From contig JAUCBN010000023.1 in assembly GCA_035048815.1 (NCBI GenBank), positions 317,501-381,500 on the forward strand: 64,000 bases of DNA, written 5' to 3'. The position numbers and the translations under genes are program-made. This stretch comes from Abelmoschus esculentus (lineage: Eukaryota > Streptophyta > Magnoliopsida > Malvales > Malvaceae). Positions 22,160-35,806 of the stretch are shown here, piece by piece. The notes under the pieces were generated by a model that was not told the DNA's origin, did not search any database, and saw nothing but the letters and a program-made list of their open reading frames with translations. How positions within the stretch are numbered: position 1 is the first letter of the stretch; each line of letters opens with the position of its first letter.

Positions 22160-23930
22160 AGGATAATCAAGGCTTAACATTATATTATATATATGATTTT
22201 CAAAGTACATATAATAATATCAATGTGTGATTGGGTTAGAGATTGCTGATCTAATTATTGTACATTTTAATATAATAATGAGTTTTAAATATAAATATTT
22301 AAAATATATTTATATTTTAATATAATAAAAAAATTATATATATATATATATATGTGCGCGCTTCACATCACATTGCATGTGATTTACGTGGTTAACCTAA
22401 TAGGAACAACGAGATTTAGGGTTCAAATGCCATGCTTAAAACGTTTTTTTGAAAACATGGGAGGATTACGTGGCGAACATGCAAGTATTCAATAAGCTGA
22501 GGAAATTTAACCGGAATCATTTATAATTTTTTAAAGTTATATTTTAATATATAAATTAAATAAAAATAATTATTTAATTTAAATTTTAAATTTTTATTCT
22601 TAATACCTATCAAATGTCTAATCATTTGTGTTACCTGAATAATATTTCCATATATTTGTATCATGTGTTTTTATATGTACACATTTGACGTTACTATACA
22701 TTCAAATAATTATTCGAATTAAATCAGAATATAACTTATACCAAAAACTCATATATAAAAAATTTAAACATAAAATATGAAGATTCGAAAACATTTCTAC
22801 CTAAAACGTCAAGATTCTCAAAACTTCAACCTTATTATTGAACTGGATTTTTAAATATTTTTATAATTATTTGTACGTTGTATTCAAGGACGGACATAAG
22901 ATTTCATGTTACGATATGAACCTATAAAGTTTTAAAAAGATAAAAATAGTTTTTTAATAAAAAATACATAAAAATTTTAATAAAATTTTAAATCTTTAGA
23001 AGAAGGGACTATCCTCTTCGACTTCTCTAGATCCATCAATAGTTATATTCGTGTTAGATCATTAGTTAATGGTGGGGTTATCGCAACAATGGTGTGGGTG
23101 TGGGTGAGGGAACATCCCAATCGCCCATGCTAAAGTGACCTTAGCTAGGGGAGGACCTCTACCTTGTGTCCCTACCCACCCACCCCTTTTTTTTTGTTGG
23201 CTCACCCTTTTGCATTTCTCAGCCATTATTTGAGACATTTGGGTGTCCTTCCATGGGACCCAAATGCCCATACTTTTACCCTTTTCTCTGAGTGACACAC
23301 TGGTCATCACAAGCTAGATAGGTAGGGTGGTAACCACCAACACCATCAAATGGAGTGGCCATGGATGCAATGCAGCATATTTTCTATATTTATAAAGTTG
23401 CATGCACAAATCATACACCATATTTAAATAAAATTAAAAGAATATAAACTCATAGATATACGTAATTAATTAAATGAATAAAAATCATACATATTTTCTC
23501 AGTGCCACGTAAGAAAGAGATAAAATTCACCTTAAAAATGAGAAAAAAATCTCATTGAATGAGACTTTGGATAACATGGTGAACAAAGTTAATCCGATAA
23601 TTTTACGGTCATTCGGGATGACATTTCATTTATATTACTTTGAACTAATTGCAAGGACGTCCTCTCACCATGACCCGAATTCTAATTTATCTCACAAACT
23701 ACAAAATGTTTTAATTGAATCCTATCAATAGCAATATCATATCAACCTAATCATTAGCTTTGAAAATAACATGCTCACTCCAACTCTGATACCATTTCAC
23801 ATGCAACCAAAGCATCATTTTCATATATATTCAGTAATCGGCAATGCGATGACGCATCATCTAACGTAAGGATGAATTTGTAGATAGATTTTTGCATCCA
23901 TTGTTTATAATCTACAATGCAATTACAAAG
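22160..23930. other. Intergenic between the TZF and NFD6-like genes
   Basis: The 3' flank of the TZF gene has an AT microsatellite at about 22334-22352. Around 22380-22440 a tRNA-like pair (ACGTGGTTAACC, then GGGTTCAAATGCC) suggests a SINE fragment. At 23060-23340 lies a less AT-rich patch with CCCACCCACCC and a short hairpin (CATTTGGGT ... ACCCAAATG, 23232-23262). It has the style of a dispersed repeat, and I recognise no protein in it. Confidence 0.4.
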
Positions 23931-24089
23931 AATAGACATACAGTTCCTAGTACTTTGTAGGATATCAAGTTTAAAAGCTTAGAAAATTCAGTTTGGTTCA
24001 TCTTCAACTCACCTTTCTATAGCCTCTGCAGACACCCTTAGAACGGTGACTCGGGAGCGGCACAAGTGCTCCGATCCTCTCAGCATTGG

Positions 24090-26141
24090 TCACACATCAT
24101 CATTGCAAGCTGATTGAATAAAAATAATTGATAAGGTCCTTATTGAATGATTTGAATTAATTATTATATCAATTTGACATTTAGACGAAAACAGAGGAAC
24201 AAGGTTCATATCTTGAAACAACAGATCCGTTTGCAATGCAGAAGATGCAGTCTTGCTAATGCATGAGCTTACAAATCATATGGTTTAAAGTACATACGGA
24301 ATGAGAACATACCAGAGCTTCTCATCTATTAAACCTGACTCAAGTTAGTTCTTCGGTTAAAGCGACTTTCTAGGCGATTTTTAATAATCGAACCGACTAG
24401 TAAACCGACCAAGGCAATGTAGATAAAGGATGGGTGTCATTCTAGCCTATAGTACATGACTAAGTTCTCCATATATTTGCCAGATCATACTCTTATTTAA
24501 CCATGTTTGTATGTGATGGAACAGGTACTTCAAGGAAAATGAAGAGTTGAAGTAACATAGGTTTTAGCTATACGAAGACTAGTAAGCGTGTGAAGAAATT
24601 CAGGATTAGCATTCATAGTACAAATATACGAAGATGCAAACAGTTATATCATTTGCATCTTATGACAAAATATAGACCAATAAGGTAAAGAACTGATAAG
24701 CTTCTTACAAAAAATTGAATAACATTCAATTGAAAGCCTTAAAACACTTGAGACATGTCACAACATGAAACATTCACGCTCAATTTATGTCGTATTCGAT
24801 CATTACTTGGAAATAATAAGCTTAATATATCTATTCTAAGGATAATGCAAGCCTTCAGACTAAAGCTTGAAAATGTAAACAAGTCTGAGTTATTCCACCT
24901 TGCTTCTTGATCTTCATGTAATCTTGTCTTGGCCTATACAACATGAGAATTGACCTTTTTTCTCAAAATACTAAAAAGGGTAGAGAAGTTAATAAAATGT
25001 TGTCTCATCTTTTATGAGATCAAACGCATGAGTCAATCACATTAAAACTAAGGCCAAAACCGATATTACTCGAACTCTTCATTTTTCTTAAACTAATCAC
25101 ATCCGGAAAATATAAAAACATGAGTATGAAAGTATGATCCAGCCTTTAAAAGTTTAAGCATACTCTGGCATACAAATACTCGCACTCGCTTCCGATTACA
25201 TAGGTTAACACCTAAAAAGCAAGTTATTTTTGCTTTTCTAGGACAAAATATAAATACCCCGAGATGCAACTTACAAGAAATCAAAACCTACAAGACTGAC
25301 AAAAAGACAACTTTTATAAGGAACCGGGGATGGACCAACTCCGAGTGGGATTGAGGGGAGTGGTCGTCCCATAAAAATTTGAATTTCATATATGATTTAG
25401 AAATTTTCTTTGTATTTTCTATTGAAAAACTATTTTTGCCCCCAAAATTTTATATGTTCACCCCTAGAATTTTATAGGTTCGCCTCCTAGTAAAATCTTG
25501 TGAAAGGAGAACTTATGTTTAATACCCAGTTTTCATACCAGTTATTTCAATTTTCAACCCTCAAATTATACACCCAAACTCAACAAAATGGTTTCTTAAA
25601 CTACAGGTTGTGAGGCCATAATGCGTAAAAAACAAAAGGATTCCAGCCAAAACAAGGCCAAAGAAGCAAACAACTGGCTCAAAATGAAGAGCAAATCGAT
25701 TGTTGAAGCTCAAATAATGGTAAAACCAGAAAGCAAATAATCTAAAATTATTGAAACTTTAAGTAATTAATACCTTTTAGGAGCCAAACATTGCTGCTAC
25801 GAGAAATGGAGAGCATCGATGTCATCAAAGCTAAAGCAGTCGCCGAGTGATACGGTAGCATCGACTCCACGCAGAAACTCGCCTCAACTGGACACCTTCA
25901 ACAACAACAGAACTTTCAATAAATATTATCTTTTACTCTTTAAATGGAAAATAATATGGCATTTTAGTAGATGAAGGTGAAAGAGAGACCTGAAAATGCG
26001 ATTTGAGAGAGGCGTCCTGGAAGAGAGACCAAGCGGCGCAGGAGAGGCTTTGACTTTAGCTTGAGGACCGAGTCGAGCCGCAGCTTTGAGAAAAGAGCTT
26101 GATCGGAAAACGAATCTCGCGGTGGCGCCAAATGATGCCAT
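24090..26141 (-). CDS. NFD6: NUCLEAR FUSION DEFECTIVE 6 (NFD6)-like small mitochondrial protein
   Basis: Three coding exons: 25990-26141, 25774-25895 and 24090-24109, in frame for 97 aa. The last exon supplies only ACNDDV and a stop, after an intron of 1664 bases. The N terminus (MASFGATARFVFRSSSFLKAAARLG) is rich in Arg, Ser and Ala without acidic residues, as in a mitochondrial presequence. The conserved core is LSNRIFRCPVEASFCVESMLPYHSATA-LALMTSML. NFD6 family genes are needed for polar nuclear fusion in the Arabidopsis embryo sac, and their transcripts are known for alternative 3' ends. The short last exon fits that. Adjacent to RPN1 in the same orientation, as in Arabidopsis. Confidence 0.82.
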
Positions 26142-26149
26142 TGGAATCT

Positions 26150-27200
26150 GCGAAAGAAGAGATCAAAAATCCCAATCCCCCACCTTTCCCTTTTTCTTGT
26201 ATATGTTTCAGGGTTTTAGTTTTGGACTTCTAAAACCCATTACGAAGTTTGAATAGTTGAAAAATGGATTAATTTTTTTTTTATTCGAGCCACTTAACCT
26301 TTTAATATTGATCGTTTAATCATTATACTGATAACTTCTAAGAAGATCAATCGTTCCTTTAATCGATGAGGTTAGATGGTTCGTGGTGAAAAATAGATTA
26401 ATAAGATTCAAAAAATGGGATCAATTTAATCAAAAAATTAGAACTTAATTGCAGCTTGTATTTTTAAATTATGGGACACTCTCATGCCCGAAGATCAGCC
26501 TGAAACGATCTCCGATGCTTACTGGTTTGCCCTCCCATGGGCTCACCAGGGAAGCGGGGACAACTCCCGACCAGTGTGGTGCACGATCAACGCGCCCATC
26601 CCAGATGGGACCACTGCTCGGCACGTACTACACTCTTAATGCTATCCCACTCCCAAGTTTTACGCACCACCAGAAAGCATCTCGCTCGGACCCGCGTAGT
26701 CACGACTCACGGTCCGTGACACTATCATATAGCAAGTAACTATTTGTTAAAATAATATTACTAACATGGGGCAAGATTAATAAACAGTATTAATAATTTT
26801 AGAATAAAGTTGAAATATTAAATATATTAAAAATCAATGTAGAACTAGGATCTTGGAATAAAATCAAAGTATTTAAATGTTTCATTCAAAGATGAACTCA
26901 ATTTTGAAATCATAGAATTTAAGATTATAATTTAAAACTTAACCGTTGCATTTTGGTTTTAGTTGACTGGACAATGACCGAAAGTGTTACTACTATATAT
27001 CAATGTCCACTGACACTTCCCAAGACCCAAGACTTGAGAATTCGTAGGGATAAATACGAGATTTTCTCACCCGAGAACAAAATGTTTCTGCAGCTACAAA
27101 CTACAAACTACTACTAAGAGTTCGGCTTCAACTTCATGGTGGGAAAAAAAATAAAACCTTATGGAGAGTTGGATTACAATCAAAAAACATGGAAGCATCA
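26150..27200. other. Intergenic with a GC-rich island
   Basis: Between the NFD6-like promoter and the 3' end of RPN1. Most is AT-rich repeat-style DNA. The exception is about 26450-26735, roughly 285 bases of much higher GC (CTCCCATGGGCTCACC, CGGACCCGCGTAGTCACGAC). An open frame crosses it on the plus strand, but the translation has no recognisable domain. Confidence 0.4.
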
Positions 27201-27215
27201 ATCTTAGTTTAAAAC

Positions 27216-30200
27216 TTAACTATCCTCCCTGTACTCGGGGTTCTCTTTCAAAATAACGTGACCCTCAAGGATGGGGGACAGGGGGATATACCTGAAAAAA
27301 AAAGACACAGAGATCGTTAGCGAAACACGAGATATCTCGGTTAAAGAATGCAACAGTGCATTCACACGACAAAGGAGAGGCAACTTACTTTTCGGTAGCC
27401 AGCTCAGCTCTATCACCAGCAGCAAGAAGAACAGGAGTGGAATGGGTTTGGAAGCCGGTGATGGTCTTGGGTCGACCAGCTTGACCAACAACATCAACAG
27501 CTTGACCCACACGGACGGGGACAGACAGAGGTTTCAGGTTTTCGTCCACAGTCATCAACATCCTTGGCTGTAGAATATAGAAGAAAAAAAACAATATTAT
27601 TCATGAAGGAGAACTGCATCGACAAACACGTACAGCCAGAAAGTAGCACAACCAAAATCGAGAACTGACCTGCATTGCCAAAACAATGAAGTAGAGAATG
27701 TAATGGTATTTCCCCAATACCATAGCTTTCATATCGAGACATGCATGCAGCATTGTAACCAAACCAGCAAGTGCAGTCCTGGAGTGGGAACAAGGAAGAA
27801 ACTATTGTAAGGTGAACTGAGATGGAGATCGAGTAAATGATTTTCTGAATCTTTGTTTGTGCGAAGAGCCACTTACGGTGATAGCAAAAAGCGGTCAGAA
27901 TGATATGGGTTAAGAGTCAACAGACCCTTCCCCAAATGTACTAAACCTTGAGCAATTCGCACCTGGACAAGCAAACGAGCCTTAGTTGACTCACAAATCA
28001 TTTGGCATCACAAAAGAAACCATAAAGACTGCTTTGAAAGAAAAACATACACAGAAGAGAAGGCTGGCATCTTTGTAGTAATAACTTGAAAGATTGCGAA
28101 GCATGCCAGCTATGCGAGCATTATTGGTTCCAGCACCTATTAAACCCAAGGAGATAACCGCAGCCTGTAACATGCATACAAACAATTGAGTCAAGCTGAT
28201 GGTAAAAATGACAAAACAAAGAAGAAACACCCTGCATTCGAATCAACTTACCATAGCAACTTCTGAATCTGAATCATGACTCAGCCTGCTTAAAGTGTCC
28301 ATCACATTAACCTGGATAATATATATGTGCGACCAATGAGATAAGAAGAAAGAGAGAAAGTATTGCAAGCCTAGCCCTGCACCTTTCTTAACAGATGTCT
28401 TGATCTTGAAAATCTTTGATTTAAGAATAGAGTAATGCAAATTGAGAAGGATACAAGTTGATATTAATTTTAGTCGGCTTCTCAATTTCAGTTCACTATG
28501 CCATGTAGATCAATTAAATATCATGTAGATCATTTGCTGTAATGAAAAAGTGGTGCCTTAAATCCTCAACCAGAACCCTTCAAAATGACAAAACTATAAT
28601 GTTCAGTAACATTTAATGAGAATAATTTACCTTTGGGTTTGATATACAAAGAAGGCCAAGAGCCAATGGAACTGCCCGTCGGATATTCTGCTCACCATAC
28701 TGCAAAAGATGCTCTAGTGAACGAATTGACATCTCAAGGCCCAATTCTTCAGCCATTGCTACCATGGCAATCCCAAGCACAGCCGGACCCTGGTGGGTTT
28801 CACCCTTTTCAAGATGCTGTGCACAATGACCTAGAAGGTTTTGGACCTGCATATGAAAAGGATTAGCTAATATACATGCCAATTCAAATTTGCACAAGCA
28901 TATTTATGAATCAAGAGCTTACCTTTAGAACATTCCCAGTTCCAGCGTAAGCACAAGAAAGTAGTGTCATATCACAATATTTTCTTATTTTTTCATTAAA
29001 AGTTTTTGAGACCTCTGCAGTGGCTTCCACGCTTTCCTATTAAGGTGTTTGCAGAACAAGTCGAGATGAATCATTGGAAAATAGCATACATCAGACTACT
29101 CTTTCTGAAACTGAATTAAAAGATACACAATCTAGGGACCAAAAGAAAATGTAATCAACCACATGCCAAAAGCCCAAAAAGTTATTTACCTGCTTCCCGA
29201 GGTATAGAAGACCAAGAGCAAGAGGCAAAAGCCGAGTGAGAGGCTCACCCAATTCTGACTCACTTCGGTCCATTAAAGCAAAGATAATAGCTTGTGCAAC
29301 CTCCTCATTGCAGGACCCCACATATATCAAACCCAATGAAATAGCAGTAAATGCTATCACATCAAGGGGAGCTTTAGCATCATTAAGTATGGGAGTCAAG
29401 CTGCTACGGATCTGTCAGTTAACATCAGTAAATTTGCATTATAGCTACACAAAATACAGATTTCAATAAAAAAAATAGAAAATGTACCCAGCATTCATCA
29501 CATAGAATATGATTGCAAATACCAAGAAATATAAGGTTCATTGACAGGAAATAAAGCGAGAGATGTACACCTGCTCGTTTTGAGCACCAGCATATGCAAT
29601 TCCCAAACCCATAATTGCACCAATTCGGACTGAAGAATCTTCTTTACTTATGTATTCACTCAAAAGAGCCAGTGCCTAATAAAAGAAAATAAGACAAACA
29701 CATGGTTAGCATTATACACTGCATTAACCAAGATATGCAGAGGACAAATGAAACTCACAGGATCACAATCATTCTTAACACCACAGTTGACGATCCCAAC
29801 TCCTAGTAATGCTCCAGCAATCACATGGTTATCATTGCTATGGAAATACTTGTCAATCTGAGCAAGCCCAGAGTCAACATCCCACAATAGAATCATGCCC
29901 TGTTATGGGGAAGGTGAAGTTATATTTAAAATAGATTCAAAATAGAAATCGAACACCAACTCAAGCATACACACATTGGAGTAAAATTTAATAGATAATC
30001 ATACCAGACTCGCTGCAGCACTGGTCTTTCCATGTTCTTTGTTTTTGAAAAGCCAATTTCCAGTTGAACCACCAATTGAAGAATCTGCAGGTGCCGTCAT
30101 TAACTTATCCTGGCCAAAGCCTGCATTAACAAATGCATTGACGAATGTCGCAGCCAAGTTCTGTCTAGCTGAATCAACACTTGCACCAGCACTAGCACGG

Positions 30201-33200
30201 CCATCAAGCAAGTGAGCCTGGCAAAATCCAAGCATGGACGTTGTCAATTTCATGAAGAAAATGATCCAACATGGGCAATGCCAAAAATAAGCTCACATAT
30301 AAAAGCTAAAATGAATTTAAGCACTTCACATTCAGTTAGGAAAGGGAAAAAGTAAAATGGGAATGGGTCCCAGCCAGTCACAGTACTATTGATACAGCAC
30401 CAAGTCTTAACTACTACGGTCCACCAGAAATATTTAGCAAGTTTTGAAGTCCAAACCTTATAGATATCTTCTGGAGATTTAGGCTCCATAACCTCAATAT
30501 CTCGAGCAAGGGTGAGATAACTTTCACTTAATTTAGTATTGTTGATGATATCTTGTAAAGCCTCTCTGTCGTCGTCATCTGCAACCATCTCATCATCAAG
30601 CTCAAAAGTTATTCCCTGCAAATAATAAATATATAAATAAATAAAGCAGAATATGACATATGTATTAACCACATGCACATTCACTCCCATGCATACATGA
30701 TATGCAAACTAACAAGCCTAGAGAAATTTAAGGCCGGCAATACACAATTTTGACCATGAGAAGAAAAAAAAAAAGAGAAGTCAAGCGTCCAGAACCAGAA
30801 GAAAATATAAACCAAATCACATACTTGGCGAAAAATAGTTACAACATCAATATTGCAAAGCAAGCCTGTGTACTTACATGTCGAGCAAGAATATAGCAAA
30901 ATTGCATCTTCTTTAGCAGATTATCACAAGATGTAAACACCTGCCTCACATGCTACAAGAGCACACAATAAATTATTAGGAACAAATAAAATATGAAAAT
31001 TATTTCCATACTGACATCCCAAAACAGTTTCTGAACAATGTTGCATGGCATGAAAAGATAGGAACATAATAGAAAAGAAACCTGCATGTTGTCAAGGGAC
31101 AATGCAATTTGAAGTGCACTTGCGAATTCCTCAAACTTCAGATATATCGTGTATGCAATATCCAAAACTAACATGTCGTCTGGTCCAGGAAGGTATCTAC
31201 AAAATTTTGCAGCAAGGAATATCATCACAGTGAGAAAGAGATCTCAACATCCTTTCTCATGGGAACTAGCATCAAACATTTTATTGTAAATTTTAGTTCA
31301 GCAATATGATAAATTTCAACATGTTATTTGTGATAACAAGTAGTCCAAAGCTTTTAAACTCCATACTTAGCAGCACTGGTGAGGTATAGACAAGTTCTCT
31401 TGAAATTTGTTTTATCCACATGCTCAACTAAAAGATCAAGATCCTCAACCTGCAATTAGGTGTATAACACATGTTTCAAGATCGATAACAAGAGAAGGGA
31501 ATTCAATAAAGAAATGTTAAGAGAGAAAGTGTTGTGTGGTACCTCCATCAAGAGATCAACAGCTTCAGGTTCAGCATTGTGCTGCATCAAAAGTACAGAA
31601 GTATTAGAAACAGAAAACTAATGTAATTTTTTAAAGAAAAATCTTCAGCAAAAAATCAGTTGTGTTCTGATACATATGACAAGGAGAGAGCTACACCTTC
31701 ATGTGAAAAGAAACAATTTGTTGCACCAGCTCCATTAGATCTTCAATCGGAGCCTCTTCACTCTGTATTAGCATCAAAAGAAATATGATTCAAAGCCACA
31801 TTAACATCTCAGTTCTCACTAGTACGGAGAATCCTAAACTGCTGAACTCATAGAAACTATTATGTCTAAAGATTCCTCAAGACTCCTAACCTGTCGCTTG
31901 ACATACTCTTGTGAAATTTCTCCAGCCAAGTTCCTGACAAGAAATGATAAAATCAACACCAACCCAAAAGTAGAACTTGAAACTAACATATCAACAGATA
32001 AAATTTAAAGCATGACCATGATCTAAAATTGTTCACAAATTTGACCAGATATGTTATGAAGCCAGTCAATACTCACCTCACATATTCATGACCCCATGAA
32101 CCAATGTCACCTTCTGAACCCAGCAATCTGTACTTCAAACTCTCCTGTAGGATTGTCAAATCAAAACTATATCTCAAAACAAACAGGGAACTAAAAAAAA
32201 GGAACAAATAAAAGATATGTAAATCCACATTTAATAGTGTTCCCAAAAATCAAAATTTTGAAAGTTACCCGTTCGCCCTCAGCAGACATGGTCAGTGCCA
32301 ACACAGACAGGATATCGGACAAGTATTTCTGCAAATGAGTTAACATAATTTAGTGGTGCAGAATATATGAAGAAAAAGGAAATATCTAGGAAAGAAAAGA
32401 CTTCAAACTGAAATGCCTGATTTTTGAAAGTTTGGCTAATTGTAACCTGAAGGAATATAGGAATCGATAGGCTTCATCCTAAACCTAATTAATAAACAAT
32501 AACCAAAATAACCCAAATATTTATTTAGATTCCTATTTATCCAAAAATGTTTAAACAAAAATGAATGCACAGAACCCCTATAGAAACTAATGCCTCCATC
32601 AAAATCATCCTTCCCTGTACTGCTTGCTCAAAATATGTTACACTCGTCAAAGATGTAATGGAAAGAAAAACAACCAATACCTTCAAATCAGAATCCGGCA
32701 TTGTCTCATAAAAAGCCTTCAGAGTTCCATAATGAGGACGGAGAAACTTCAATGGCTTAGGAACAGAAGTCATTGAGCTCGTTGAGGTGCGTATTTCATG
32801 CCTACAAAGGATATAAAACCAAACCCCAAAAGAAAAACTCATTCAATAGGTGCAACTAAACCCATCAATGGATACTCCCATTAACTAGTACACAAAACAA
32901 AGCAAAAAAAAATAATAATAATTCGATTCAGTCACCTCATGCTCTCAAGAGCTACTTTCTGTAGTCCAGGATCAGAATCTTGAACTCTCTCGACATATAA
33001 CTCCAACTGTTGTTTCAAAGCCAAATCCTCCTCCGACTGCGTATTCCAATAAACAAGCCTTAATTTAGGGGGAAACGAAAAAATTCAACAAAAACTCAAA
33101 TCCAGAACGGCGACTCACCAGATCCTCCTCCTCTTTCTTCTTGGGATCCTTGGCCGGAGCCTTCGGTTGGGAGGTTCCGGCGTCGTTTTTCGGCTCCGAC

Positions 33201-33202
33201 AT
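27216..33202 (-). CDS. RPN1: 26S proteasome regulatory subunit RPN1 (PSMD2)
   Basis: Twenty-four exons: 33119-33202, 32936-33036, 32681-32801, 32269-32328, 32077-32144, 31891-31933, 31697-31762, 31543-31581, 31367-31449, 31082-31196, 30878-30952, 30457-30615, 30005-30217, 29759-29899, 29571-29675, 29190-29411, 28923-29036, 28631-28846, 28252-28311, 28051-28164, 27877-27962, 27670-27778, 27389-27567, 27216-27291. The frame closes at 882 aa, close to plant RPN1 length. The charged N terminus (PKAPAKDPKKKEEEDL) is followed by helices. Proteasome/cyclosome repeats with GxxxGxG/LGL signatures run through the middle (GALLGVGIVNCG, IGAIMGLGIAYAG, FTAISLGLIYVGS, AVPLALGLL, AAVISLGLIGAG). The C-terminal end closes VILKENPEYREDS. 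RPN1 sits in the base of the 19S particle, touches the ATPase ring and docks ubiquitin, UBL shuttle factors and deubiquitinase. GGGCCCA lies about 170 bases upstream of the ATG (about 33373). Expected to be constitutive. Confidence 0.95.
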
Positions 33203-33209
33203 CGTAATT

Positions 33210-34240
33210 AGGGTTGCTTTTCGGGTTACCGGGTTCTACTTTTAGGGGTTTCTTTCGGAGAGGGCTTTGAAGAAACGAACAACAAATAATATGGTGGATC
33301 AAATGTTATTACTATTAAAATATAAATTAATTTTTCCCCAAGCAACCGGTCCTCTCTCTTTTCACATTGGACCGGGCCCAACCTCTCTTATAGGTTTAAA
33401 ACAGTTTATGATTTTTAAAGCCCATTCAGAACATAAGCATTGAATTGGTTTCGGCAACCAGCTCGGACCAATAAATAATTGGTTTTATTTTCAAATGGTC
33501 CAATTATTTTCTTACAAGGTCCTATAATTAAGTGTGTTTAATGTCTAGTTACTTAAAAATATAAATTAATTTTTTATTAAATCAGTTACGGTAGTTATAT
33601 ATAATATTTGTTCTGAAATAATGTTTTTAATTATTATACATTGATTGTTTAATTATTATACTATAATATTAATGTTCGAATTTTTTATCTCCAGAGAAAA
33701 CAATCATTCATTAACCATTAAGTTAAGATGGTTCTTACAAATACAAATGAACTATTTGAGTTCGACTTAAAAATATTCTTTTTAATATTTTTTTTTTCAC
33801 CCCGACCTGTATATCAACAAAACCGAATTGAAATTAAATATCAAAAAATAAAATTCCATATGAAATATGAAAATAAAAACCCATTTGATGTGCAACTTTC
33901 TGAATCTTTGAGTCTACAACTTGTGGTGGGTGTTAAGGGTTTTGAAATTTTAAAAATATTTTATTTACATATTTATATTAATAATTTGATTTTATATTTT
34001 TAAAATTTTATAATTTTACATTACTTATATTTATAATATGTTTTTCTAATAATTTATACATATTATATAAAATCATTTATTTACTGTACAAAAATTATAT
34101 CATGGTCTGACTTAACACAAATGATCTTAACTAATTATAACAACCTACTTTATCATTATTTTTAAGTCATTCTTTTTCGATAAATGAATTTTTATTTAAT
34201 TTTTCAATGTCATTTTAAAATTATAATTTTTAAAAATTAG
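33210..34240. other. RPN1 promoter side and AT-rich intergenic DNA
   Basis: GGACCGGGCCCAAC at about 33370-33383 contains a palindromic GGGCCC and a site II word, a plausible RPN1 promoter element. Beyond it, about 850 bases of AT-rich DNA carry no recognisable gene. The open frame at 33728-34003 is low-complexity. Confidence 0.4.
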
Positions 34241-34790
34241 GATAATGACATGAATGCTTAATGATAAAATGATTAATTTTTATTGGTTATGGACCATATA
34301 CGATAATGGCGAGTCAAGTATATGATATAATATCCCCATTATACGAAGAGATTATATCATGAATCCCTTTCATCACATCATTCGTGGTCCATGCAATCAG
34401 GTTCGTTAATCTTTAAGTGATTGCTTGATAACTACTCACTCGTTAATTACATGTAGAAAAGAGATGATTTATCTTGAAAATATATGAGATGGATGAATCT
34501 GGTTGGTTGGAAACACGGATGATGTGATGGAAAGGGTCCATGATATAATCTCTCTCAATATACGAGAGATTATATCATGAACCTTATTCACCATATCATT
34601 CGTGGTTCATGCAATCAGATTGTTATCTTTAAATAATTATTTAATAACTACATAATCACTAATAATATATAAAAAATGATAATTCATTTTAAAAAATATA
34701 AAATAAATAAATATAATTAGGTAAGACCACATATAACATAATGAAAAAAATTTATGATATAATTTTTCCGCTTATACATATAATTTTAGA
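34240..34790. repeat. Tandem array of foldback units, period about 215-219 bp
   Basis: Each unit starts GAGATTATATCATGAA and ends in its near-complement (TTCATGATATAATCTC type), so each is itself an inverted repeat. Units are joined by a TATACGA-like joint: 34340-34346, 34559-34565 and, diverged, 34773-34779. Two whole units (34349-34552 and 34567-34767) and the right half of a third (about 34250-34337) are visible. A related single copy lies at 51733-51904. I see no coding capacity. Confidence 0.6.
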
Positions 34791-35800
34791 TAAGACTTGA
34801 ACAGTTCAGCCTCTGACATGTCAACTTTGGTAGTCCAAAACGTTGTCTTTTACACTACTTTCCCTGCATCCACGGTCCCCCTTGCCTTTTGTGGTCATCT
34901 AGTTCTCTCCCTTCATTGTCACTCTTTTCATTTTTTTTAAAGATTCAAAACTTTAAATTTCAACAGGACCCACTTCACACGTGGTTTAAGGGGTCCACAT
35001 CAAATATAATATCTAAAGACTAAATTAATAACTAATCCAATAAAAAGATATTAAATATTTTAAAGTTTGATGAACAATTCAAAATGAAACCCATAATTTG
35101 AGGACTTTTGGTGTAATTAACCGTAAAACTTCATAAGCCTATTCTTTTAAGTTTGAGAAACAATTTAAATTTCACCCCATAATTTGAGGGGTTTGGTGTA
35201 ATTACCCCTAAAACTTCATATTCCATAATTTTTAATAGAATCTCACGTTGTATAAGTTTTCTCAATTTTTTTGGTTTAGAGTAATATAAATTTATATTAT
35301 TAATTTGGTTATAAATATATTAAAATAAACTTTTAGGTGTAATAAAGGAATTTCAACTATATTTTAACCAAAAAATATTATTATTCTTTACCTAATATCT
35401 AAATTCAAACAGTATTATCGATAATATATACGTCAAATTTATTAATTTTTAAAATGAAATATATATTATCATAAAAATGTTTAAAATATTAAAACATTTA
35501 TTACAGGTATATCCTCTTATATTACTAGTAATAGATATTGTTGACAAAAACGACAGTGATCGTAAGTGTAGGACCATGTCTAGGCCAATCAACCCTATAT
35601 CATCAAAGCTACACGTGTCGCTAGAGTGGTCCCCACTAAACATATACCACACAGTACTCAGTCACTAACTTTTGTCTTCATTTATTACAGAATCTCGTGC
35701 GGACAGACCTATTAGTAAGACTTGGATCCATGAACGCAGATAAAAATAATTGGATTATACAAAATTTAATGGGTAGTTTTATTGAAATTTAAAATATTTA
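34790..35800. other. Intergenic, no gene seen
   Basis: AT-rich. Two near-copies of the phrase 'AAACCCATAATTTGAGGACTT' occur at about 35087-35120 and 35175-35205 (the second with CACCCCATAATTTGAGGGG), as a short imperfect direct repeat. The rest is unremarkable. Confidence 0.35.
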
Positions 35801-35806
35801 AAAGAC

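Noticed and set aside
23232..23262. Short hairpin CATTTGGGT...ACCCAAATG as a miRNA precursor
   Set aside because: The stem is about 9-11 bp, too short for a plant miRNA precursor.
26449..26739. 96-codon open frame in the GC-rich island as a gene
   Set aside because: No domain, no signal sequence, no nearby promoter signal; the composition alone explains the open frame. Kept only as a sequence oddity.
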